Part shown: positions 1 through 7,211 of the stretch, piece by piece
How positions within the stretch are numbered: the first letter of the stretch is position 1
Layout of the letters: each line of letters starts with the position of its first letter
Assembly: GCA_031281385.1 (NCBI GenBank)
Contig: JAITFL010000187.1
Span: 1 to 17,518, forward strand
Reading direction: 5' to 3'
Length of the DNA stretch: 17,518 nt
Source of the DNA: Holophagales bacterium
Lineage (GTDB): Bacteria > Acidobacteriota > Holophagae > Holophagales > Holophagaceae
Program-made: the position numbers and the translations under genes
The notes under the pieces: model-generated
Database searches by the model: none
Seen by the model: only the letters and a program-made list of their open reading frames with translations
What the model was told of the DNA's origin: nothing

Positions 1-2
1 CT

Positions 3-281
3 GTTGAACAAGGGCGCACTATCGCAGCCCCGCTGGCTGAAACAAAAGTGTTCCCACCAATGGTCGTCCAAATGATTGGCGTTGGCGAAGCTACTGGTGC
101 CCTAGACGCCATGCTGGCGAAAGTGGCCGACTTTTATGACGATGAAGTTGACAATGCCGTTGCGGCACTGACTGCCCTAATGGAACCGATGATGATAGTT
201 GTTCTTGCCGTGATTATAGGCTTCATTGTAATTTCGATGTACATGCCCATATTCATGCTGGGCGAAGCATTTGGGGGTTGA
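3..281 (+). CDS. Type II secretion / type IV pilus inner-membrane platform protein (PilC/GspF family), C-terminal fragment
   Basis: The reading frame is open from the left edge (first full codon at position 3) to a TGA at 279-281, so only the last 92 or so residues are present and the true start lies outside the window. The fragment has the conserved end of the GspF/PilC family: FPPMVVQMIGVGEATGALD, then a KVADFYDDEV stretch, a short helix ending in MEPMMI, a hydrophobic membrane segment and the terminal MYMPIFMLGE box. Proteins of this family are polytopic inner-membrane platforms that couple the assembly ATPase to pilin or pseudopilin polymerisation. PilC and GspF cannot be told apart from this tail. 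The GTG at 48 is internal, not a start. A zinc-ribbon gene begins 29 nt downstream, probably in the same operon. Confidence 0.93.
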   Translation, partial: VEQGRTIAAPLAETKVFPPMVVQMIGVGEATGALDAMLAKVADFYDDEVDNAVAALTALMEPMMIVVLAVIIGFIVISMYMPIFMLGEAFGG

Positions 282-300
282 CGAGTGCCAAATATACGCT

Positions 301-304
301 GGAG
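301..304 (+). promoter_or_regulatory. Shine-Dalgarno site that decides the start of the zinc-ribbon gene
   Basis: GGAG lies 6 nt before the ATG at 311. A longer reading from the TTG at 278 would overlap the upstream stop codon, but it has no properly spaced site and adds 11 residues ahead of the zinc ribbon. The protein from 311 begins MPITILCPQCSAKY, the usual beginning of this zinc-ribbon family, so I prefer 311. Confidence 0.65.
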
Positions 305-310
305 TCCGCC

Positions 311-2035
311 ATGCCGATAACGATCCTGTGCCCACAATGCTCGGCAAAATACAACCTGAGAAAAGAAAGAGTGGCGCTTGGCATCAAGCGAGCACTCTGC
401 TACTGCTGCCATGCAGAATTTGACATCGAAGGCGCTGTTCTGGAGCTTCTTGGCATGGCTCCAGATACGGGTACCACATCTGCACAGCTCGCCGCCGCCC
501 TGCCCCCAACAGTTGCAGTGGAGCTAGATGCGCCCTCTATGGCCGATGAACAAGTTGCAGAGCTTGCGGGTATCGAACAGATGGCTTCGGAATTACCGCA
601 GCCAGCAGAGCAAATATTCGATGAAAAACCGATTGAAGAGCCAGCTATTCAGGCCAATGATTTCGAGTCAGACCAGCCGCCACCGCTGGATATTCCAAGG
701 CAAATCGAAGACTATCCAGATTCCGCTGACGATTTTGCGCCAACGGCGCAGATTGATGCTCCAGAAGCGACTGCAGCCGAAGACATTGCTCCGCTACTGA
801 TCCAAAATGCCAGCGAGGTAGCATCGGACATGGAAGAGATGAGAGTCGAAATTGAAAGCTCCGACCTCATTTTTGACACAGAAGAGGCCCTTCCCGCCCA
901 AGTGGGCGATGAAACCAATTTTATCGATGCCCCAGACGAAGACACTGGCAACCAGAGCGACATATCTGTTATTCCCCTTGAAGATGGCGAAGAGTTATCG
1001 GCCAGCGACACCAAGGATGGCGACAAAACCAGCGACCCCATTCAATCTGAAGTTGAACCAACCGAATATGACGTTCTCGATGGATTACCGATAACCATTG
1101 AAATTCCCGATGAGCCTGATGAACATTCTGATGCGCCCATTGCTGCACTTGTGCAAGATGCTGAAGTACCCAGTCCCCAAAGCGAGGCCCAGCTTAGTTC
1201 ATCCAGCGACGAAGAAGACGCGCCCCTAGTCCCAGTTTCCACTTTTGAGGAGCCAGAAACAGATATTGCAGCAGAGACAAAAGAGCCTAAATTCGACGTT
1301 GGCGATTTCCTTGACGCAACAACGCCATTCGCCGATGATGAGGAAACGACTGACGCCATTCCAATCTCTCTTGGCGAAGATGACAATGGACAGGCACCGG
1401 AAGACACTGAAGTACCCGCAACGGAGCTACAGCAAGAACCTAGTTTTACACAGGAACTGGCATTGGCTGGCGACGCAGCGTTGCTTTCTAACATAAAAAT
1501 CCATGAAGAACCAACGCCTAACATTTCGGCTCCTCAGTCAGCAGAAACTGATGACATCGCCCAACCGGGAATTGTGCCACTCGCGGCTCCCACCGGTGAG
1601 GGCCTGTCCGTGCTGGCAGGTTCTGGGCCCAGCCGGATATTTGACGACTTTGTGGAAAATGCTACCCCCAGTGAAACTGAACTTCCTGCAAAAGCTGCGC
1701 CCCAGCTTGAAAAAGTGCCTGAACCACAAGCCGATGAACCTGCCCTTTCTGCGACCAATGAGACCGCCAAAATCAAGGTCAGGATGGGCGATGACTTGAT
1801 CGAGAACCTGACGATTGAGGAAGTCACCGCCATGGTTGAGGACAGGCGACTGCAAGAGAACCATTACATTGCCCGCCAATTCAGCGAAAATTGGATAGCG
1901 GCTGCGCTAGTGCCTGCACTGAGGCCGGTATTTGAAAAAGTTCGCGCAGAAAAAGTTCGATTCGAAGTTCCGCCGCCACCTTCCCCCCAAGGAGGCAAGA
2001 GGGGGCTCTTCAACGGCCTCTTTGGCCGGAACTAG
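311..2035 (+). CDS. Zinc-ribbon protein with long acidic linker and GYF-like C-terminal domain (function unknown)
   Basis: The product is 574 aa from the ATG at 311. Residues 1-40 are an MJ0042/zinc-ribbon-type finger: C7-x2-C10 followed by C30-x2-C33, with an extra cysteine at 32 and the SAKYNLR motif between the pairs. Residues of roughly 50-480 are low complexity, rich in Glu, Asp, Ala, Pro and Ser, and probably disordered. From about residue 488 a compact segment starts IKVRMGDDLIENLTIEEV and runs through ARQFSENWIAAALVPALRPVF. It resembles GYF_2-type domains, with the pattern of a displayed variable, a threshold residue and a W-x-x-A-x-x-V-P. The tail is proline-rich and then Gly/Phe-rich. 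There is no signal peptide or membrane segment, so it should be cytoplasmic. Its position behind PilC/GspF suggests a pilus or secretion accessory role, but that is inference. Confidence 0.85.
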   Translation: MPITILCPQCSAKYNLRKERVALGIKRALCYCCHAEFDIEGAVLELLGMAPDTGTTSAQLAAALPPTVAVELDAPSMADEQVAELAGIEQMASELPQPAEQIFDEKPIEEPAIQANDFESDQPPPLDIPRQIEDYPDSADDFAPTAQIDAPEATAAEDIAPLLIQNASEVASDMEEMRVEIESSDLIFDTEEALPAQVGDETNFIDAPDEDTGNQSDISVIPLEDGEELSASDTKDGDKTSDPIQSEVEPTEYDVLDGLPITIEIPDEPDEHSDAPIAALVQDAEVPSPQSEAQLSSSSDEEDAPLVPVSTFEEPETDIAAETKEPKFDVGDFLDATTPFADDEETTDAIPISLGEDDNGQAPEDTEVPATELQQEPSFTQELALAGDAALLSNIKIHEEPTPNISAPQSAETDDIAQPGIVPLAAPTGEGLSVLAGSGPSRIFDDFVENATPSETELPAKAAPQLEKVPEPQADEPALSATNETAKIKVRMGDDLIENLTIEEVTAMVEDRRLQENHYIARQFSENWIAAALVPALRPVFEKVRAEKVRFEVPPPPSPQGGKRGLFNGLFGRN

Positions 2036-2077
2036 TCGCGGCTTCTATGTATTTATTTATGTGTTACATACTTTTTT

Positions 2078-2082
2078 GGAGG
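2078..2082 (+). promoter_or_regulatory. Strong Shine-Dalgarno site fixing the start of the small lipoprotein gene
   Basis: GGAGG sits 8 nt before the ATG at 2091. The frame is open upstream as far as 1932, but that extension lies over the end of the previous gene in another frame and lacks a ribosome site. Translation from 2091 also puts a hydrophobic leader at the N-terminus. Confidence 0.75.
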
Positions 2083-2090
2083 ACCGAAAC

Positions 2091-2558
2091 ATGCTAGGTT
2101 TGATGTTGCCGCTTCTGTTAGCCTGCCATGAACCCATTGCAGAGTCGCCCAACTATTCGCAAGAGCCAGGACGGCAGGCCCCGTTGAGTTTTAGCAGCGC
2201 AAAGTTTGACTACTACTGGGACAGGATCATTCCATTGGATATGTCCGTGGATGAGCTGCGGGTCAAAACCATATTTTTTAACAAGAGAGAAATTGCAAAG
2301 ACGTTCCTAAAGGGAGCGCAATTTGGCACCCGCGCACAGGTGGAGGTAGAAAACACATCTAACCAGCCCAAAAACCCTGGTTTCGCCGTTGCCGTTTTTG
2401 ACGCAAATCACAATTTGATCGGAGTCGCAACCGGCGGAACCAAAGTCGGCGTTGTCAGGCCGGGCAAGACCGAAAAATTTGACCTCAGTTTTTTTCAAGT
2501 GACAGAAAGGCTACAGCGGGGAGCTTATTTTCATATTAGCGTTGAACTCGTCAAGTGA
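2091..2558 (+). CDS. Small probable lipoprotein with a beta-sandwich-like domain, function unknown
   Basis: The product is 155 aa. The first residues are very hydrophobic and end in LPLLLAC, a lipobox with Cys12 as the candidate lipidated residue. The leader is unusually short and lacks the usual N-terminal positive charge, so export is likely but not certain. The mature part has a polar region to about residue 45. It is followed by a domain with the pattern V-x-V-E-N-T-S-N, FAVAVFDANHNLIG, a turn, then RPGKTEKFDLSFF and a final FHISVEL strand. This alternating pattern, with a mid-domain 'D-x-N-x-x-L-I-G' and a 'P-G-K-T-E-x-F' turn, resembles FxLYD-like extracellular domains. I do not recognise the family firmly. 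It follows the zinc-ribbon gene by 55 nt and precedes the cell-wall hydrolase by 47 nt, consistent with an envelope operon. Confidence 0.75.
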   Translation: MLGLMLPLLLACHEPIAESPNYSQEPGRQAPLSFSSAKFDYYWDRIIPLDMSVDELRVKTIFFNKREIAKTFLKGAQFGTRAQVEVENTSNQPKNPGFAVAVFDANHNLIGVATGGTKVGVVRPGKTEKFDLSFFQVTERLQRGAYFHISVELVK

Positions 2559-2605
2559 TGGCCCAACGCTTTGATTAAATAAACTTTTGTCGTTAATGGC
2601 TGCCC

Positions 2606-3439
2606 ATGAAAATCTCCTCTCGTTTTGCCCATCTGCTCAAAACCTATTTTGCCCCTGTCGCCATCCTACTGCTGGCTTGGGCCTGTGTGCCTCCAGACCA
2701 GCCCCCCCCACCTCCCGACAGGCCGCCCCATAGACAGTCTAGGCCACCCAGGCCGAATAGACAGACTAGGCCCCAAAAAATAACCCCGGCCGTGCGCCTT
2801 GGTTGGGCCATACAAGCGGGGGCCTTTTCCCAAGTAGAAAACGCTGTGCGGCTGTCAGACAACCTGAACCGCCAAGGGCTGGATGCAACGTATTTTAGGG
2901 ATTCCGATAGGTTGTACAAGGTGAGGTTCGGCAATTTTGCAAGCAGGAACTTGGCAATGGAAAGGGCCGAGGCACTAAAGTCCAGAAGAGTCCTCGATGC
3001 CTACTACTTGGTTGCGCCAGACACCTTGGCCGGTTACAGGATTGGCGACATCAGAGCAGAAACGGGCATCAGAAAGTCGTTGGTCTCTACGGCTGAAAGC
3101 TATTTAGGCGTGCCGTACCTTTGGGGTGGCACATCGGCTAGCACTGGCTTCGACTGCAGCGGCCTGACTCAGGCAGTCTATAAATTAAATGGTCTGTCAA
3201 TACCGCGCACGTCCAGGGATCAGTACGCGAAGGGCAGCAACATATCGAGGGACAAGCTCAGAGGCGGCGACTTACTATTTTTCTCTGGCAGCAAGGGCAA
3301 AAATGTAACGCACGTCGCAATCTACATTGAAAATGGAACTTTCATCCACGCCCCAAGCTCTGGCCAAGTCATACGCAGGGACAGCCTGAACTCGCCAACT
3401 TGGTCTAGCCAATTCATTGGGGCAAAGTCGTACTTGTAA
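2606..3439 (+). CDS. SPOR-domain NlpC/P60 peptidoglycan endopeptidase, probable lipoprotein
   Basis: The product is 277 aa. A basic N-terminus and hydrophobic helix end at AWAC (Cys27), an imperfect lipobox because Ala replaces the usual Leu at -3. Residues 28-60 are a Pro/Arg-rich linker, probably a spacer through the envelope. Residues 65-137 form a SPOR domain (WAIQAGAFSQVENA, then YKVRFGNF), a fold that binds denuded glycan strands of septal peptidoglycan. Residues 155-277 are an NlpC/P60 domain with YLGVPYLWGG, the catalytic cysteine in DCSGL (Cys184), His236 in THVAIY and a third polar residue in IHAPSS (His248). All catalytic positions are intact. Such enzymes cut the D-Glu to diamino-acid bond in peptide stems. 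No good Shine-Dalgarno site precedes the ATG, so expression may be low or coupled to the gene before it. Confidence 0.93.
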   Translation: MKISSRFAHLLKTYFAPVAILLLAWACVPPDQPPPPPDRPPHRQSRPPRPNRQTRPQKITPAVRLGWAIQAGAFSQVENAVRLSDNLNRQGLDATYFRDSDRLYKVRFGNFASRNLAMERAEALKSRRVLDAYYLVAPDTLAGYRIGDIRAETGIRKSLVSTAESYLGVPYLWGGTSASTGFDCSGLTQAVYKLNGLSIPRTSRDQYAKGSNISRDKLRGGDLLFFSGSKGKNVTHVAIYIENGTFIHAPSSGQVIRRDSLNSPTWSSQFIGAKSYL

Positions 3440-3477
3440 TAGCGGTGAGCCGCGCTAGCCAACTCTAAAAGGAAACT

Positions 3478-5049
3478 CTATTTAACTTTTATGTTCCTAT
3501 ATTCCAGCAGGGTACCCATCGCCTGCATCAGGGCTGTCTGCGCGTTTGCGTACTGGATTTTTGCGTTTGCGTTTTGCGTCTTTGCATTATCCAAGTCTCT
3601 TTGCCTTTGCAGCACTTCTAGTTGGGTGCCAAGCCCCTCTAGGTACCTCATCTGTGCCGCGTCAAATGCGGCCTGTGAGTATATTAGGCTTTTTTCGGCG
3701 GCGACTATGCTTTTTTCGGCGGACTGGAGCCCTCGCAGTGACTGCCGGACTTCCAGCGTTATCGCAAGCTCCTGATCCTTCAAGCTGAGCTCGGCCCTGC
3801 GACGGTTTGTCATCGCATTGGTCTCTTGGGCTTTTGCGGCTTTATTGAACAAGGGCATGGAAAAATTGAGACTGGCGTTAAACCCTGGATAGCGGAACGA
3901 TGTAAGGTCGCTGTTTATTGGACTAAATTCTGCGGCGGAATTGGCCGACCCATTGTAGGTCACTTGGGCCCTCAGCATCGGCTTTAAGTTCGCATGCGCC
4001 AATTCTTCCCTCAGCTTTGCGTCTTCCAGCGCAATGCGGCTTGTGCGAATTTCGGCCCTGTTGTTGAACGCCGTTTCGATCGCAGTCTTTTCGTCAAGGG
4101 TTAGCTGAGAAACCGTAGGCGAGTCAGTCAGTTCAACGTCATCGGGTACGTCCGTTGTTGCAAAGATGGCCCTGAAAAAATTTTCTTTCGCATCTTTAAG
4201 GTTTGTTTCGGCATTGATGATGGTCACTTCCTGCCTAGCCACCTCGGCCTCAGAGTTCGTCACTTCTATGGGAGCAATCACGCCATTTTCCCAGCGGATC
4301 TTGTTTTCCCTCAATTGGCGCTCTGAGAGTTCAAGGCTCTGCTGGGATATGGACAGGTTCATCTGTGCTAGGGCCAAGGCCCAATAGGCCCTTTCCGCTG
4401 CGGCGACTTGGGCCTGCAATTGGCTCCTGAAATTGGCGTTGGCCGTGTCTAAACCGCGCCGGGCAATAACCAAGTCTGCGGTGGCGGACTTGCGGCCAAA
4501 ATTTTTGAGCAAATCCTGCGTATAGCCAAAACTCCACTGTCCACTATAAGGCGTTGGAGTGGTGCCACTCCTGCCTGGGTACACTGTAAAGGGTGGGTCT
4601 AGCAGAGTGTAGCTGGTTTCTGAGCTGGTACTAGAATATCTTGGGCTATAACTAAAGTTGGCCGTCCCGCCCCATTGGAATGGCTTTGATAAGGTCAAAC
4701 TGACATTCCTGTTATCGTTTGTGCCAGAGGTTTCTTGTAGCACGTTGGCACTTTCACCGCCTATGGGCAGGGTTGTATTGGTTGAAGAACCTGATCTCGA
4801 CCAGCCGATACCCATGTTGGCGCCAAGAGACAACTCAAAGGCCGCTTCCGCGGACATGGTTCCTGCCGCCAAAGTGCCACGCCAAGTGGTGCGCTGCATT
4901 TCAAGCGAAAGGTTGTTTTCTAGCGCGGCCTGTATGGCATCCTGCAAAGATAGCAATTTCTTTGGGCTATTCTGCGCCTGGGCGCTACCTATTGAGCTTA
5001 TGGCACAAAGGCAAAAGGCCAAAGTCGGGATCATGCGGGTCTGGATCAT
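3478..5049 (-). CDS. TolC-family outer-membrane efflux / type I secretion channel protein
   Basis: The product is 523 aa. It starts at an ATG preceded by GGAG six nucleotides upstream, with a signal peptide ending near residue 25 (SIGSAQAQ). The mature N-terminus LLSLQDAIQAALENNLSLEM is the classic first helix of OEP proteins. Two homologous halves follow. Each has amphipathic helices (for example LQAQVAAAERAYWALALAQMNL and ERQLRENKIRWENGVIAPIE in the first; ANLKPMLRAQVTYNG and YSQAAFDAAQMRYLEGLGTQ in the second) and short amphipathic beta strands for the barrel. The protein would form a trimeric outer-membrane channel with a periplasmic tunnel. No periplasmic adaptor or inner-membrane pump is next to it, so its partner and substrate are unknown. 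It converges on the NlpC/P60 gene with a 38-nt gap. The 169-nt gap after the GH20 gene suggests its own promoter. Confidence 0.93.
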   Translation of the reverse strand: MIQTRMIPTLAFCLCAISSIGSAQAQNSPKKLLSLQDAIQAALENNLSLEMQRTTWRGTLAAGTMSAEAAFELSLGANMGIGWSRSGSSTNTTLPIGGESANVLQETSGTNDNRNVSLTLSKPFQWGGTANFSYSPRYSSTSSETSYTLLDPPFTVYPGRSGTTPTPYSGQWSFGYTQDLLKNFGRKSATADLVIARRGLDTANANFRSQLQAQVAAAERAYWALALAQMNLSISQQSLELSERQLRENKIRWENGVIAPIEVTNSEAEVARQEVTIINAETNLKDAKENFFRAIFATTDVPDDVELTDSPTVSQLTLDEKTAIETAFNNRAEIRTSRIALEDAKLREELAHANLKPMLRAQVTYNGSANSAAEFSPINSDLTSFRYPGFNASLNFSMPLFNKAAKAQETNAMTNRRRAELSLKDQELAITLEVRQSLRGLQSAEKSIVAAEKSLIYSQAAFDAAQMRYLEGLGTQLEVLQRQRDLDNAKTQNANAKIQYANAQTALMQAMGTLLEYRNIKVK

Positions 5050-5187
5050 CTTGTCTCCTGAACAATTGAAAAATCAAATCTTGCTCAATGGTTACGAATA
5101 GCTGAGAAATTAGTTTAGCTTGATTTTGGCCCAAGCCTGTGCAAAGCCATACAAAGGTTAGATTCAGGAAATTCCTAAAAGTTGAAA

Positions 5188-5216
5188 GTGCTATGCAATT
5201 TGGCGAAAACTGTCAA
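5188..5216 (-). promoter_or_regulatory. Candidate sigma70-type promoter for the TolC-family gene
   Basis: Read on the minus strand, a perfect TTGACA (5216-5211) is followed 17 nt later by TAGCAC (5193-5188), which matches the -10 consensus at only three positions. Initiation would leave a leader of about 130 nt before the ATG. An imperfect palindrome AGGAAATTCCT lies just downstream at 5167-5177. The -35 box begins three bases beyond the upstream gene's stop codon. The call is weak because of the poor -10. Confidence 0.3.
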
Positions 5217-5218
5217 AT

Positions 5219-6946
5219 TTAATTGCGAAACTCGGGGAAGGGCCAGGCAGGGCCGGTGAGCGGACGATAATTGACCCCAATGGCGTCCAGCCGACGCAGA
5301 TGGGTTTTTAGCCTAGATTCAAAGCCTTTGTATTCCCTGGCTTCCTTTTGGCTCCACACCACTTCGGAGAGGGCAGCGAGCCTTGGCCAAGCCATGTACT
5401 CTTGCCTCTTTGGGGTAGCTATGTACTCAGCCCATAATTGGCCTTGGGCCCCTAGCACATGTTTTGCCTTGTCGGGGGCAATTTTGTCAGGTATGGGTTC
5501 AAAGCTGTATGTCTTCTCCAATGAGATGTAGCCGCCTATTGTCCAAGGCTCGCGGAAATTGGGCGTACCCTGCCTCTCTTGGTAATAGTCCAAGTAAAGG
5601 TAGCCATTTGATGCCATAACTACGTCGTGGCCCAAATTGGCCGCCGCGATGCCGCCATCTTCGCCCCTCCAGCTCATCACTGTGGCCCCAGGTGCCAAGC
5701 CGCCCTCCAGTATTTCGTCCCACCCTATCAGTCGGCGGCCTTTAGATGCTAAATACGAATCAAACTGTTTAACGAACCAGCTTTGTAGGCCATGCAGTGC
5801 AGGGTGCTCAGCTTTTTTGCCGTCTGCGTCCACGTAATTCTGGATAGTTTCTAATGTGGCGTCGGCGGGAACTAGTTTAATCTGCTTCATCCTAGCCAGC
5901 GCACTCTCGCTTCTGGCCCACTCGTACTTTGGACACTCATCGCCGCCCATGTGGATGAACTTAGAGGGGAATATCGCAAGCACTTCGTCAAGCACGTTTT
6001 TGAAGAACTGTATCGTCTCATCGCTGACGTTGAACACTTCGCGGTGTACTCCCCAAATAGAGGCGACCGTGACATTTTGATCTGGGAAGTTGCCCAACTG
6101 TGGATATGCCGCAATGGCAGCTCTAGCGTGTCCCGGTACCTCTATCTCTGGGACAACGGTTATGAACCTTTCGGCTGCGTAATTGACTACTTCTTTTAGG
6201 TCTTCTTGCGTGTAGAAGCCGCCGTGTGGGATCCCATCGTAGCGGCGCTGCTCGGCCTTATAGCGGTACGGGGGTATCATCGTCGTTTCTCTCCATGCCC
6301 CTACCGTTGTCAGCTTGGGATATTTTTTGATCTCTATGCGCCACCCTTGGTCATCCGTTAAGTGCCAGTGTAAGATGTTGATCTTGTGCAGCGCCATCAA
6401 GTCCAAATGCTTCTTGACAGCATCTTTGCCCATGAAGTGCCTGCTATCGTCAACATGACTGCCGCGCCACACAAACCGGGGCGAGTCCTCTATGGTTACG
6501 GATGGGACTGTCCATTTGACGCCCTCTGTTTTTGAAGACCTGAATATTTCTGGCGGGAGCAGTTGTCTTAGCGTCTGTATGCCATAAAATAGCCCCGCTT
6601 CTTTGAACGCCCTTATCTCAACGCCGCCCCTGCTCGACTTCAGCGTGTAGCCCTCATCGCCCAAGTGCTTTAGAGAAGAATCCAAGGCAAGCTGAATGGC
6701 CCCCTTAGAGGAAACTGGAAGCGAGAAGCCCGTTGCTGGGCGTAAGTAATCCCTAAGCCTGTCAGCCATCCGCGAAGCACCGGAACCCGCGCCGATTCCG
6801 GCAGATGAGGTCAATTCAAATTGCCCCTCGGCCTTTTGAATTTTTTGGGGCAGCGGAATGATGTCCTGTGCCGCGACAAAAGCTCCGGCGGAAACCAAAG
6901 ATGTCAGTGTGGCAAATCTTAGAGCGATAAGTTTAAGGCAACGCAT
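5219..6946 (-). CDS. Exported GH20 beta-N-acetylhexosaminidase
   Basis: The product is 575 aa, starting at an ATG with AGGAG about 6 nt upstream. A signal peptide ends near residue 26 (GAFVAAQD). Residues 27-150 form the GH20b N-terminal domain, beginning IIPLPQKIQ, with GDEGYTLKS and a GLFYGIQTLRQLL helix. From about residue 155 the catalytic barrel runs in family order: DSPRFVWRG, HWHLTDDQGWRIEIK, the PEIEVPGHARAAIAAYP strand, IHMGGDECPK with the catalytic pair Asp336-Glu337, GWDEIL, MSWRGEDGG, GQLWAEY and the closing ALSEVVW. In this retaining family the Glu is the acid/base and the Asp orients the substrate acetamido group that acts as nucleophile. The expected reaction is release of terminal GlcNAc or GalNAc. 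It is divergent from a sugar permease and kinase that could take up and phosphorylate the product. Confidence 0.95.
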   Translation of the reverse strand: MRCLKLIALRFATLTSLVSAGAFVAAQDIIPLPQKIQKAEGQFELTSSAGIGAGSGASRMADRLRDYLRPATGFSLPVSSKGAIQLALDSSLKHLGDEGYTLKSSRGGVEIRAFKEAGLFYGIQTLRQLLPPEIFRSSKTEGVKWTVPSVTIEDSPRFVWRGSHVDDSRHFMGKDAVKKHLDLMALHKINILHWHLTDDQGWRIEIKKYPKLTTVGAWRETTMIPPYRYKAEQRRYDGIPHGGFYTQEDLKEVVNYAAERFITVVPEIEVPGHARAAIAAYPQLGNFPDQNVTVASIWGVHREVFNVSDETIQFFKNVLDEVLAIFPSKFIHMGGDECPKYEWARSESALARMKQIKLVPADATLETIQNYVDADGKKAEHPALHGLQSWFVKQFDSYLASKGRRLIGWDEILEGGLAPGATVMSWRGEDGGIAAANLGHDVVMASNGYLYLDYYQERQGTPNFREPWTIGGYISLEKTYSFEPIPDKIAPDKAKHVLGAQGQLWAEYIATPKRQEYMAWPRLAALSEVVWSQKEAREYKGFESRLKTHLRRLDAIGVNYRPLTGPAWPFPEFRN

Positions 6947-6992
6947 TTTTTCTCCTAGATAAAAAAGAAAGTTGTTTTTCTTGCGACAAAAT

Positions 6993-7021
6993 ATTTTACC
7001 GCGATTTTGGCGGTTTTCGAA
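6993..7021 (-). promoter_or_regulatory. Candidate promoter for the GH20 gene, overlapping a palindrome
   Basis: On the minus strand TAAAAT (6998-6993) matches the -10 consensus at five of six positions. With a 17-nt spacer the -35 hexamer is TTCGAA (7021-7016), which is weak. The -35 falls inside the palindrome centred at 7018/7019, so a regulator bound there could control access to it. The start of transcription would lie about 40 nt before the ATG. Confidence 0.35.
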
Positions 7022-7027
7022 AACGCC
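7009..7027. promoter_or_regulatory. Operator-like palindrome between the divergent GH20 and permease genes
   Basis: GTTTTCGAAAAC (7013-7024) is a perfect 12-bp palindrome. Allowing one unpaired G it extends to GGCGGTTTTCGAAAACGCC. It lies 63 nt from the GH20 start codon and 188 nt from the permease start codon. LacI- and ROK/NagC-type repressors bind sites of such symmetry, but no regulator gene lies in the window, so the cognate protein is unknown. Confidence 0.5.
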
Positions 7028-7046
7028 GCGCCATTATTTTTGTATT

Positions 7047-7089
7047 TGCCATTTCTGGACAAACGCAAGTGCCACATTTGGGCAAACGG
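7047..7089. repeat. Degenerate 20-bp direct repeat in the divergent control region
   Basis: TGCCATTTCTGGACAAACGC (7047-7066) and TGCCACATTTGGGCAAACGG (7070-7089) agree at 15 of 20 positions. The starts are 23 bp apart, close to two helical turns, as expected for a pair of activator sites. With this degree of match chance is possible. Confidence 0.3.
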
Positions 7090-7099
7090 CCTTGATTCC

Positions 7100-7122
7100 G
7101 GGCCTCTTTTCGCCTGAGGCCC
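7100..7122. repeat. 7-bp-arm inverted repeat upstream of the permease gene
   Basis: GGGCCTC (7100-7106) and GAGGCCC (7116-7122) are perfectly complementary with a 9-nt spacer. It lies 89 nt before the permease ATG, and no T-run follows it on the + strand. It could be an operator or a hairpin in the leader RNA. Its strength depends on where transcription starts, which I could not locate confidently. Confidence 0.5.
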
Positions 7123-7199
7123 ACTCTTTCCATAAATTGTCACAGCGGTCCCCTGAAACTGAACACTTTTTTGATAAGAAAACAGATAGAATTGTAATT

Positions 7200-7205
7200 A
7201 GGAGG
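7200..7205 (+). promoter_or_regulatory. Strong Shine-Dalgarno site deciding the start of the MFS permease
   Basis: AGGAGG is followed by 6 nt and the ATG at 7212. The frame stays open upstream to 6972, but that stretch overlaps the divergent control region and would add about 80 polar residues before the first membrane helix. The start at 7212 is therefore clearly preferred. Confidence 0.85.
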
Positions 7206-7211
7206 CCAAAC

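Noticed and set aside
1042..1524. Long minus-strand frames opposite the acidic linker of the zinc-ribbon gene
   Set aside because: The Ser/Ala/Val-rich translations are the antisense image of Glu/Asp/Ala-rich codons. The zinc ribbon and C-terminal domain on the + strand show which strand is real.
3440..3477. A possible terminator between the convergent NlpC/P60 and TolC-family genes
   Set aside because: The best stem (GCGG / CCGC with a bulge) is only four pairs and no T-run follows it, so it is not convincing.
7171..7198. TTGATA and TGTAAT with 16-nt spacing before the permease
   Set aside because: The boxes look promoter-like, but transcription would begin inside or after the AGGAGG site and leave no usable ribosome binding site.
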